NCBI GenBank assembly: GCA_035581425.1 | Contig: DATJVP010000090.1 | Location: forward strand, 1 to 64,000 | Length of the DNA: 64,000 nt | Reading direction: 5' to 3' | From: DASZHJ01 sp035581425 | GTDB taxonomy: Bacteria > Pseudomonadota > Alphaproteobacteria > ATCC43930 > CGMCC-115725 | Shown: piece after piece, positions 22,081 to 30,437 of the stretch | Layout of the letters: each line of letters begins with the position of its first letter | Numbering within the stretch: position 1 is the first letter of the stretch | Made by a program: the position numbers and the translations under genes | Notes under the pieces: generated by a model | The model's database searches: none | What the model saw: the letters and a program-made list of their open reading frames with translations, nothing else | What the model was told of the DNA's origin: nothing

Positions 22081-22782
22081 TCACTCGAGGAGCCATTGCC
22101 GCAGCGCCGCGGTGACGGAGACCGGCTTCTCCAGGGTGGAGAGATGGCCGCACTCCTCGATCACCATCAGTCTTGCGCCCGGCACCAACCCCGCGATCTC
22201 CTCGTGTAGCGCCAGCGGCGTCGCGGCATCCTGGCGGCCGCAGAGGACGAGTGTTGGAACGCCGATCCGGCGGAGGTCCTCGCGGCCGTCCGGCCGTCCC
22301 ATAATCGCAGTCTGCTGACGGAGAAAGCCGTCCCGGCCTACCCGCATCGCCATCCCCGAGACGATCTCCAGGAGCGGCGCGTCCTCGGAGCGCGCGGGAT
22401 GGACCCAGCTCGGAAAGAGCCGCGGCGTTACGCCCTTGAACTCGCCCTTATGCGAAAGCTCGAGGAGGCCCCGCCTGCGCGCGGTCTGCTCCGGCGTGTC
22501 GGCGCGGGCGGTGGTGTCGAGAAGTGCAAGCTTCACCACCCGCTCGCGCGCCTCTCGCATGATCTCCTGCGCGAGGTATCCCCCCATCGAAAGGCCTGCG
22601 AGCGCGAAGCGCTCCGGTGCCTGGGCGAGAACGCGGCGGGCCATGCCCGCGAACGAGTCGTCGAGAGTGAGGTCGGCGACACGAGGCACCGCGATGTCCG
22701 CGAGCCCCTCGACTTGCCGGTGCCAGAGCGCCTCATCGCAGAGCAGCCCAGGCAACAGCAAAAGCGGGATTTTCTCAGCCAT
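22081..22782 (-). CDS. Alpha/beta hydrolase
   Basis: 233 residues from the ATG 22782 (MAEKIPLLLLPGLLCDEAL). Nucleophile elbow GLSMGG with Ser65, Asp in TLVLCGRQDAATPLALHEE and catalytic His in EECGHLSTLEKP give a full triad. The short cap and the LLLLPGLLCD opening are typical of the small esterase/thioesterase-like hydrolases of proteobacteria. Substrate unknown. It is divergent from the DEAD-box helicase gene; the 200-base spacer carries the helicase promoter. Confidence 0.85.
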   Translation of the reverse strand: MAEKIPLLLLPGLLCDEALWHRQVEGLADIAVPRVADLTLDDSFAGMARRVLAQAPERFALAGLSMGGYLAQEIMREARERVVKLALLDTTARADTPEQTARRRGLLELSHKGEFKGVTPRLFPSWVHPARSEDAPLLEIVSGMAMRVGRDGFLRQQTAIMGRPDGREDLRRIGVPTLVLCGRQDAATPLALHEEIAGLVPGARLMVIEECGHLSTLEKPVSVTAALRQWLLE

Positions 22783-22907
22783 GGCTTGATCTTGGCGCCA
22801 AACGTCGGACTCGCTCAAGCCCCCCGCTGGTGGTCCCAATTTGCGCGCGGGCAGAGGAGCCCATCGCTATGCGCATGGGCTGCGTCACTAAACCGACCCG
22901 AAAGTAA

Positions 22908-22936
22908 TTGACATTTAAGGATATAGAGCCAAATAA
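22908..22936 (+). promoter_or_regulatory. Probable sigma-70-type promoter of the helicase gene
   Basis: TTGACA (22908-22913), 17-base spacer, AAATAA (22931-22936). The -35 is perfect and the -10 weak. The stretch is conspicuously AT-rich for this genome. Confidence 0.45.
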
Positions 22937-22964
22937 GGGCCACACTCACAGAGGATTCACGTTT

Positions 22965-22984
22965 ATGGCAGGCAGTATGCGCCG

Positions 22985-22988
<4 letters not shown>
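22965..22988 (+). other. Seven-codon leader ORF overlapping the helicase start
   Basis: ATG GCA GGC AGT ATG CGC CGA TGA encodes MAGSMRR. GAGG lies 11 bases upstream, while the helicase ATG at 22985 has no good ribosome-binding site of its own. The stop TGA (22986-22988) overlaps the helicase ATG, so ribosomes ending the leader could reinitiate there. Confidence 0.45.
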
Positions 22989-24490
<1,502 letters not shown>

Positions 24491-24528
24491 GTAGAATACC
24501 GCTCTGCTGATTTATCGGGAGCGCCGCG

Positions 24529-24786
24529 ATGAAAACGATCTTCGTCATGGTGAAGTGCGACCTCGGCAAGGCCTACAAGGTCGCGGACGAGGCGGTGCTG
24601 AGCATGGAGCAGGTATCGGAGGTCTATTCGACCTCCGGCCAGTATGACCTACTGATGAAGTGCTATCTCCCCGACGATGCCGATATCGGACACTTCGTGG
24701 TGGAGAAGCTGCAGACGCTTCCGGGGGTGAAGGACACCTTCACCATCACCGCCTATAAGGCGTTCTCCGAGGACAAGACCACCTAG
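24529..24786 (+). CDS. Stand-alone Lrp/AsnC ligand-binding (RAM) domain protein
   Basis: 85 residues consisting only of the RAM/AsnC_trans_reg domain that binds amino acids in Lrp regulators, without the DNA-binding helix-turn-helix. The beta-alpha-beta pattern is FVMVKCDLGKAYKVADEAV, VYSTSGQYDLLMKCYLPDDA and LPGVKDTFTITAYKAF. Such proteins are thought to form oligomers that sense amino acids or modulate full-length Lrp proteins. GGGAG lies eight bases before the ATG. It follows the helicase by 38 bases, perhaps in the same transcript. Confidence 0.88.
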   Translation: MKTIFVMVKCDLGKAYKVADEAVLSMEQVSEVYSTSGQYDLLMKCYLPDDADIGHFVVEKLQTLPGVKDTFTITAYKAFSEDKTT

Positions 24787-24820
24787 CGACGCCGGCGGCC
24801 TCTAACGGCCCCCGCTCCCT

Positions 24821-25237
24821 CTAGCGACGCCCGGTGTTCTCGAGATGGCGCCGGATTGCTGCGTCGTAGCGGTCCTCTTCTGAGGCCTCGAGGAAATTCC
24901 CGCCCCCGCCGAGCTCGCGCTCGGTAATCTCGACCCAACCCTTGCGCAGATAGCACGCCGCAAGCAGCGCTGGCGCGGCAACCGCGAAACCGATCCACAG
25001 CACGATCCCGAGGTCGTCACTGTCGGGAAGGCCGGCTGTCTCCGCGACATCCGCGAGACCGACCATGGGTACCGTCAGCAGAAAATAGACGAGCCCCTCG
25101 ACCGGTGCGCGCTTCCGCCAGAAATAGGCGGGACCCAGCAGTAGCGACCACAGGACCGAGCTCGGCCCAACCGTCTCCCGGACCTTCGCGTAGGGAGATT
25201 CGAACGTGCGCGGGCTGAACAGCGTTTCGAGGCTCAT
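24821..25237 (-). CDS. DUF2628-like inner-membrane protein
   Basis: 138 residues from the ATG 25237, with GGGGAGG upstream. SSVLWSLLLGPAYFWRKRAP, then a hydrophobic hairpin (LVYFLLTVPMVGLADV and IVLWIGFAVAAPALLAACYL) ending in RKGW, resembles the DUF2628 layout: two or three membrane helices separated by short loops, with soluble ends. The function of the family is unknown. The preceding membrane-protein gene ends 15 bases upstream (25253), so the pair are probably coexpressed. Confidence 0.6.
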   Translation of the reverse strand: MSLETLFSPRTFESPYAKVRETVGPSSVLWSLLLGPAYFWRKRAPVEGLVYFLLTVPMVGLADVAETAGLPDSDDLGIVLWIGFAVAAPALLAACYLRKGWVEITERELGGGGNFLEASEEDRYDAAIRRHLENTGRR

Positions 25238-25252
25238 GACCTCCCCGGGCAC

Positions 25253-25549
25253 TCAGGTCGCTTGCGAGGGCTTCGCCGTGAGCTTCGAGAGGAAGGCGAG
25301 GATCAGGGCGAGGCCGAAAAGCGCCGCCCAGAGCGGCTGCGCCATGAGCGCCAGCGTCAGATCCTGAAGTGGCGGCCAGGGGATCAGCCGGACGGTATAG
25401 GTGTCGATCCCGAAGACGAAATGCAGGGCGTCGCTGAGCTTCGCGGAGGTCGAATAGACCTCCGTTAAGGAGCGCAGAACGCTCACGGCGATCGCCAAGA
25501 TGCCTCCGAAGAAGCTCAGCACCGCCGAAATCATGAACACCGAGGCCAA
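25253..25549 (-). CDS. Small inner-membrane protein
   Basis: 98 residues with two hydrophobic segments: MISAVLSFFGGILAIAVSVL near the N-terminus and PLWAALFGLALILAFLSKL at the C-terminus, joined by a loop of about 45 residues. No family recognised. First gene of a two-gene membrane-protein operon with the DUF2628-like gene, divergent from the SDR-MarR operon. The first ATG is used; ATGs at codon 6 would also work. Confidence 0.5.
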   Translation of the reverse strand: MASVFMISAVLSFFGGILAIAVSVLRSLTEVYSTSAKLSDALHFVFGIDTYTVRLIPWPPLQDLTLALMAQPLWAALFGLALILAFLSKLTAKPSQAT

Positions 25550-25656
25550 GATCGTCCCGCCGCTGCGTCGTCGATTGCGAGCCCAAGAGGCATCAGTCTC
25601 CGCTCACAAGGTTTACCAATCGTAAACCCTCCCACCCCCGCAAATACCGCCGACGC

Positions 25657-25700
25657 TTGGCAGCCTCACGGCGGGGGCGTAAATTGCTTTAGGCCTAAAC
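25657..25700 (+). promoter_or_regulatory. Promoter with overlapping palindromic operator for the aryl-CoA operon
   Basis: TTGGCA (25657-25662), 17-base spacer, TAAATT (25680-25685), followed by the perfect 12-base palindrome TTTAGGCCTAAA at 25689-25700, exactly where transcription should begin. The start GTG at 25723 has CGGAGGGAG upstream. The operon's own MarR protein is the obvious candidate repressor. Confidence 0.6.
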
Positions 25701-25722
25701 TATTTCGGAGGGAGCCGCGCGA

Positions 25723-26511
25723 GTGTCCGGAACTCCTGGCCTTCTCGGGAACCACGCGGCCGTGACGGGCGGCGGGAGCGGTATCGGCGCCGCGACCGCG
25801 CTTGCACTGGCCCGGCAGGGGGCGCGCGTCACGGTGCTGGGGCGACGTGCCGGACGTCTCGACGCCGTCGCAGGCGCCATCCTCGGCGCAGGCGGCACGG
25901 CCGCGGCGGAGACCCTCGAGGTAACCGAGCCCGCGGCGGTTGCCGCGGCATTCGCCTCAGCGGCGGCACGGCTTGGCCCCATCGGCATCCTCGTCAACAG
26001 CGCCGGCAATGCCGAGAGCGCTCCTTTCGCGAAGACGAGCGCGGACCTTTTCGAGCGCATGCTTCGCGTCAATCTCACAGGGGCTTTTCTGTGCACCCAG
26101 GCGACCCTGCCGGGCATGCTCGCCGCGGGCAGCGGCCGCATCGTCAACGTCGCCTCGACCGCCGCGCTGCGCGGATACGCATATGTCACCGCCTACTGCG
26201 CAGCAAAGCATGGGCTCCTAGGAATGACCCGGGCGCTCGCTCTCGAGACCGCGAAGAGCGGTGTCACCGTCAATGCGGTCTGCCCCGGCTATACCGAGAC
26301 GGAGCTCCTGGAGCGCGCGGTCGGGACCATCGTGGCGAAGACCGGCCGCAGCGCCGAGGATGCGCGCGCTGGGCTTGCGGCGACCAATCCGATGGGGCGC
26401 CTAGTGACGCCGGAAGAAGTCGCGGCGACGATCCTCTTCCTCTGCACGCCCGCGGCCGACGCGATCACGGGACAGGCGCTCGCGGTAGCCGGCGGCGAGG
26501 TAATGGCGTGA
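25723..26511 (+). CDS. SDR-family oxidoreductase (3-hydroxyacyl-CoA dehydrogenase-like)
   Basis: 262-residue NAD(P)-dependent short-chain dehydrogenase starting at GTG. Cofactor motif TGGGSGIG (15-22), NSAGNAESAPF, catalytic Ser in NVASTAALRG, and Y158-x3-K162 in TAYCAAKHG are all intact. As first gene of an operon with enoyl-CoA hydratase and acyl-CoA dehydrogenase it most likely oxidises a 3-hydroxyacyl-CoA intermediate, as AbmB does in the 2-aminobenzoyl-CoA pathway of Azoarcus. Its stop overlaps the next start (GTGA). Confidence 0.9.
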   Translation: MSGTPGLLGNHAAVTGGGSGIGAATALALARQGARVTVLGRRAGRLDAVAGAILGAGGTAAAETLEVTEPAAVAAAFASAAARLGPIGILVNSAGNAESAPFAKTSADLFERMLRVNLTGAFLCTQATLPGMLAAGSGRIVNVASTAALRGYAYVTAYCAAKHGLLGMTRALALETAKSGVTVNAVCPGYTETELLERAVGTIVAKTGRSAEDARAGLAATNPMGRLVTPEEVAATILFLCTPAADAITGQALAVAGGEVMA

Positions 26512-27014
26512 GCGAGCCCGTGCGCCGACTGTTGTCGCGCTCCGATCGCGAAAGTGCGCTCGCTTTGGAGAGCAAGCTCGAGCTCAAGGTCTGGCTCCGG
26601 CTCCTCACGAGCACCACGCTCATCGAGCACGAGCTGCGCCGGCGTATGCGCGAGCGCTTCGAGACCACGCTCGCGCGCTTCGATCTGCTCTCGCAGCTCG
26701 ACCGCACGCCTCGCGGCCTCACCATGGGCGAGCTCTCCTCGCGCCTCATGGTGACGAACGGAAACGTGACCGGCCTCACCGATGCGCTCGTGACGGAGGG
26801 GCTGGTGAGCCGCGCGACCGAGCCGAGCGACCGGCGGAGCCTCCGCATCACGCTCACCGCAGCCGGCAAACGATTCTTCGATTCCATGACGCCCGTCCAC
26901 GAGGAGTGGGTGGACGCTCTCATGTCGGGCCTGACCCGCGCCGAGATGGCGCATCTTCTGGAGCTGCTCGGCAAGCTCAAGCAGTCGCTCGCCGCAGCGG
27001 GAGCATCGCGATGA
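26508..27014 (+). CDS. MarR-family transcriptional regulator
   Basis: 168 residues from a GTG that overlaps the SDR stop. The winged helix is clear: GLTMGELSSRLMVTNGNVTG as recognition helix-turn-helix, then LVSRATEPSDRRSLRITLTA as the wing with the D-x-R family motif. Dimerisation helices flank it. MarR proteins in aromatic-CoA operons (BadR type) are released from DNA by aryl-CoA. The palindrome TTTAGGCCTAAA over the operon's transcription start is the likely target, so the operon would be autoregulated. The stop overlaps the next start (ATGA). Confidence 0.92.
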   Translation: MSEPVRRLLSRSDRESALALESKLELKVWLRLLTSTTLIEHELRRRMRERFETTLARFDLLSQLDRTPRGLTMGELSSRLMVTNGNVTGLTDALVTEGLVSRATEPSDRRSLRITLTAAGKRFFDSMTPVHEEWVDALMSGLTRAEMAHLLELLGKLKQSLAAAGASR

Positions 27015-27820
27015 AAGGCAGCGAGATCGAGACCAAGCACGTGCGCTGGAGCGTCGACGGCAGCGTCGCCACGCTCACGCTCGACCGGCCCGACCGCAAG
27101 AACCCCCTCACCTTCGAGAGCTACGCCGAGCTCCGCGGCCTCTTCCGCAGCCTCGCGCAGGTGAAGGATGTGAAGACCATTGTGCTCACAGGCGCCGGCG
27201 GGAATTTCTCCAGCGGCGGCGATGTGCACGAGATCATCGGCCCGCTCACCAAGATGGACATGGCCGGGCTTCTCGACTTCACGCGGATGACCGGCGAAGT
27301 CGTGAAAGCGATGCGGCTCTGCCCGCAGCCGATCGTCGCCGCGGTGGACGGGGTCTGCGCGGGCGCGGGCGCCATCCTCGCGATGGCCGCAGACCTTCGC
27401 TACGGCACCGCGCGCAGCAAAGTCGCCTTCCTCTTCGTGCGCGTGGGGCTCGCGGGCTGCGACATGGGAGCCTGTGCGATCCTGCCGCGGATCGTCGGGC
27501 AAGGCCGTGCTGCCGAGCTGCTCTACACCGGCCGTGTCCTCGGCGGCGAGGAGGCCGAGCGCTGGGGTTTCTTCAACCGGCTCGCAGAGCCCGACGCGGT
27601 TCTCAGCGAGGCGACCGAGATGGCCGAGAGCTTGGCGCAGGGACCGACCTTTGCGCACGGCCTCACCAAGCGCATGCTGCACGTCGAGTGGAACATGAGC
27701 ATCGAGCAGGCGATCGAGGCTGAAGCCCAGACCCAGGCGCTGGCGATGCAGACCCGGGATTTCCACCGCGCCTACGAAGCCTTCGTCGCCAAGCGCTCGC
27801 CGGTCTTCGAGGGAAATTGA
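27011..27820 (+). CDS. Enoyl-CoA hydratase/isomerase family protein
   Basis: 269-residue crotonase-fold enzyme. LTLDRPDRKNPLTFES opens the fold; the oxyanion region is TGAGGNFSSGGDVHEI and VDGVCAGAGAILAMAADLRY. The usual hydratase Glu pair is partly altered (RVGLAGCDMGACAILPRIVG), so ring-cleaving hydrolase, hydratase or isomerase chemistry are all possible. Close relatives occur in 2-aminobenzoyl-CoA clusters (AbmD-like). The ATG overlaps the MarR stop, and its own stop overlaps the acyl-CoA dehydrogenase start. Confidence 0.9.
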   Translation: MKGSEIETKHVRWSVDGSVATLTLDRPDRKNPLTFESYAELRGLFRSLAQVKDVKTIVLTGAGGNFSSGGDVHEIIGPLTKMDMAGLLDFTRMTGEVVKAMRLCPQPIVAAVDGVCAGAGAILAMAADLRYGTARSKVAFLFVRVGLAGCDMGACAILPRIVGQGRAAELLYTGRVLGGEEAERWGFFNRLAEPDAVLSEATEMAESLAQGPTFAHGLTKRMLHVEWNMSIEQAIEAEAQTQALAMQTRDFHRAYEAFVAKRSPVFEGN

Positions 27821-28995
27821 TGCCCGACCGGACCTTCCTCGCCTGGCCCTTCTTCGAGGCGCGGCACCGTGACTTCGCGGCGGGGCTGGAGGAGTGGGCC
27901 CGCGCTGTCGTCGCACGGCATGCGAGCGAGGAGGAGCGCGACGTCGACGGCACGTGCCGGACCCTAGTGCGGCTCCTCGGCGAGGCGGGCTGGCTCCGTG
28001 CTTGCGTACCCGCAGCTCACGGCGGGCTCGAGGAGCGGCTCGACACGCGCATGCTTTGCCTCGCGCGCGAGATCCTCGCGCGGCATTCGGGATTGGCGGA
28101 TTTCGCCTTCGCGATGCAGGGGCTCGGCAGCGGCTCGATCTCCCTCTTCGGCACGCCCGAGCTGAAGCAGGCCTATCTCCCGAAGGTCGCGGCCGGGCGG
28201 CAGATCGGCGCCTTCGCGCTTTCCGAGCCCGAAGCCGGATCGGATGTGGCAGCGCTCAAAACAAGCGCGCGCCGCGACGGCAATCACTTCGTGCTCGATG
28301 GCCGCAAGACCTGGATCTCCAATGCAGGGATAGCCGATCACTACGTCGTCCTCGCACGTACCGGCGAGGCGCCCGGCGCCAAAGGGCTTTCGGCCTTCGT
28401 AGTCGACGCGGCGACGCCGGGGCTCCGGGTCGCCGAGCGCATCGAGGTGATCGCGCCCCATCCTCTCGGCACCCTCGCCTTCGAGAACTGCCGAGTGCCC
28501 GCGAGCCATCTCCTCGGCAATCCCGGTGACGGCTTCAAGATCGCGATGGCGACCCTCGATGTATTCCGCGCAACCGTCGGAGCGGCGGCGCTGGGCTTTG
28601 CGCGGCGCGCCCTCGACGAGGCGCTGGCGCGCGTGAGCGAACGCCAGGCTTTCGGCAAGAGGCTCGCAGAATTCCAAGCGACGCAGGTGCGGATCGCGGA
28701 CATGGCGACGGAGATCGATGCGGCAGCACTCCTCGTCTATCGCGCCGCCTGGACAAAGGACTGCGTCGCCGAGCGCGTCACGCGCGAAGCCGCCATGGCC
28801 AAGATGTACGCGACCGAGGCCGCACAGCGGGTGATCGACTCCGCGGTGCAGCTCTGGGGCGGCCTCGGCGTCACGCGCGGCGTGCCGGTCGAGCGGCTTT
28901 ACCGCGAGATCCGCGCGCTCCGCATCTACGAGGGCACGACCGAGATCCAGAAGCTCGTGGTAGCGAGCCAGGTGCTCGCGGGAGCCAAGGCATGA
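27820..28995 (+). CDS. Acyl-CoA dehydrogenase
   Basis: 391-residue flavoenzyme that desaturates an acyl-CoA, passing electrons to ETF. FAD/substrate motif FALSEPEAGSDVAALKTSA, ISNAGIADHYVVLARTGE, RQAFGKRLAEFQATQVRIAD, QLWGGLGVTRGVPVERLYRE and the C-terminal EGTTEIQK with the typical base region are intact. Length is standard. The ATG shares one base with the preceding stop (TGATG). With the hydratase and SDR it would complete a beta-oxidation-like route on the product of ring reduction or cleavage. Confidence 0.92.
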   Translation: MPDRTFLAWPFFEARHRDFAAGLEEWARAVVARHASEEERDVDGTCRTLVRLLGEAGWLRACVPAAHGGLEERLDTRMLCLAREILARHSGLADFAFAMQGLGSGSISLFGTPELKQAYLPKVAAGRQIGAFALSEPEAGSDVAALKTSARRDGNHFVLDGRKTWISNAGIADHYVVLARTGEAPGAKGLSAFVVDAATPGLRVAERIEVIAPHPLGTLAFENCRVPASHLLGNPGDGFKIAMATLDVFRATVGAAALGFARRALDEALARVSERQAFGKRLAEFQATQVRIADMATEIDAAALLVYRAAWTKDCVAERVTREAAMAKMYATEAAQRVIDSAVQLWGGLGVTRGVPVERLYREIRALRIYEGTTEIQKLVVASQVLAGAKA

Positions 28996-30437
28996 GGCTC
29001 CTCGAGCCCATCGCAATCAAGAGCATGCGGCTCCCAAACCGCGTGGTGGTGCCGGCGATGGTGACGCGGCTCTCCGGCGAGGACGGCTACGTCAACGAGG
29101 CCGTGCTGGACCGCTACACCCGCTACGCCGAGGGCCATGTCGGGCTCATCGTCGTGGAGGCGACCGCAATCCACGACAGCAAATCGGGGCCGCTGCTGCG
29201 CCTCTCTCGCGAAGACTACATCCCCGGCCACCGCGAGCTCGTAAGGCGGATCCGCGGTGCCTCTGATTCCAAGGTGGTGCCGCAGATCATCCATTTCATG
29301 AAGGTCGCGCGCTCGGGCTGGCGGCAGAAGATCGACAGCCTCAGCGTCGAGGACATCGACCGCATCGTGGAGCAGTTCGCCGACGCCGCCGCGCGCGCGC
29401 GCGAGGCCGGCTACGACGGCGTCGAGCTGCATTCCGCGCATGCCTACACGCTCTCCTCTTTCCTCTCGCGCCACAATCCCCGCCGCGACCTCTATGACGG
29501 ACGCACGCTGGAAGGACGCCTCCGCCTCTTCGGGCGCGTGATGGCGCGGGTGCGCGAGCGCATCGGCGCAGATTTCCCCGTGGGCGTGCGCTTCCTCGCG
29601 GAGGAGGCGATCAAGGACGGCTACGCGCTCCCGGATGCGCAGCGCATCGCGCTCCGCATGGCGCAGCTCGGCGTCGATTACATCTCGCTCTCCGTCGGCG
29701 GAAAATTCGAGGACGCCATCCACAAGCCGGGGCAGCCCCTTTATCCCTACACCGGCTATTCCGGCGACCGCTGCATGCCCGGCGACTGGTATCCGCCGCT
29801 GCCGCACGCGGCGCTTGCGGCGGGGATCAAGCGCTACGTCAACGAGAAGGGCTACGCGACACCGATCGTCTCCGTGGGCAAGATCAGCGACCCCGCCGAA
29901 GCCGAGCGGCTTCTGGTCGAGGAAAAGGCCGACCTCATCGGCATGGCGCGGCAGTTGCTCTCCGATCCCGATTGGGTGCGCAAGGTCGAGGAGGGTCGGC
30001 CGGAGAAGATCGTCCGCTGCATCTACTGCAACGTCTGCAAGAATCTCGACGAGAACTTCCGATTGGTGAACTGCTTTCTCTGGCCGAAGGGCGCAATTCA
30101 AGCGCCGCGCGAGGACCGCGACGGGGCCGGGCCCGAATGGGGGCCGGAGGGCGCGGGGCTGACTATCGAGATCGAGTCCGGACAGATCCGGTTGAAATGG
30201 CGTCCCGCATCCGGCAGCGGCATCGCGGGTTACGATGTCTTTCGTGCCGAGGATGACGGCGGCGCCGTGATTGCCGAGGCCGTCAAGAGCCCGAAGTTCT
30301 TGGATCGCTCGGTGCTCGGGGGCTTGCGGTACACGTATCACGTCATGGCCTACGACAGTTCCGGCCGTCACAGCCCACCCTCAAACAGCGTCGCCGTCGA
30401 GATGCCCATGCCTGCGCTCGCGGAGGGTGCGTCGTGA
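28992..30437 (+). CDS. Old-yellow-enzyme oxidoreductase with Fe-S cysteines fused to an FnIII domain
   Basis: 481 residues. Residues 1-335 are an OYE-type FMN TIM barrel (PNRVVVPAMVTRLSGEDGYV; substrate histidines in ELHSAHAYTLSSFLS, 145-159; IVSVGKISDPAEAERLL). Next comes C-x2-C-x2-C-x11-C (343, 346, 349, 361), the 4Fe-4S site of dienoyl-CoA/enoate reductases. Those enzymes continue with an FAD/NAD(P)H domain of about 300 residues; here it is missing and residues 388-471 form a fibronectin type III fold instead (IRLKWRPASGSGIAGYDVFR, LRYTYHVMAYDSSG). Electrons must therefore come from another protein. Stands in the operon position usually held by salicylyl/2-aminobenzoyl-CoA monooxygenase-reductase. 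Confidence 0.85.
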   Translation: MRLLEPIAIKSMRLPNRVVVPAMVTRLSGEDGYVNEAVLDRYTRYAEGHVGLIVVEATAIHDSKSGPLLRLSREDYIPGHRELVRRIRGASDSKVVPQIIHFMKVARSGWRQKIDSLSVEDIDRIVEQFADAAARAREAGYDGVELHSAHAYTLSSFLSRHNPRRDLYDGRTLEGRLRLFGRVMARVRERIGADFPVGVRFLAEEAIKDGYALPDAQRIALRMAQLGVDYISLSVGGKFEDAIHKPGQPLYPYTGYSGDRCMPGDWYPPLPHAALAAGIKRYVNEKGYATPIVSVGKISDPAEAERLLVEEKADLIGMARQLLSDPDWVRKVEEGRPEKIVRCIYCNVCKNLDENFRLVNCFLWPKGAIQAPREDRDGAGPEWGPEGAGLTIEIESGQIRLKWRPASGSGIAGYDVFRAEDDGGAVIAEAVKSPKFLDRSVLGGLRYTYHVMAYDSSGRHSPPSNSVAVEMPMPALAEGAS

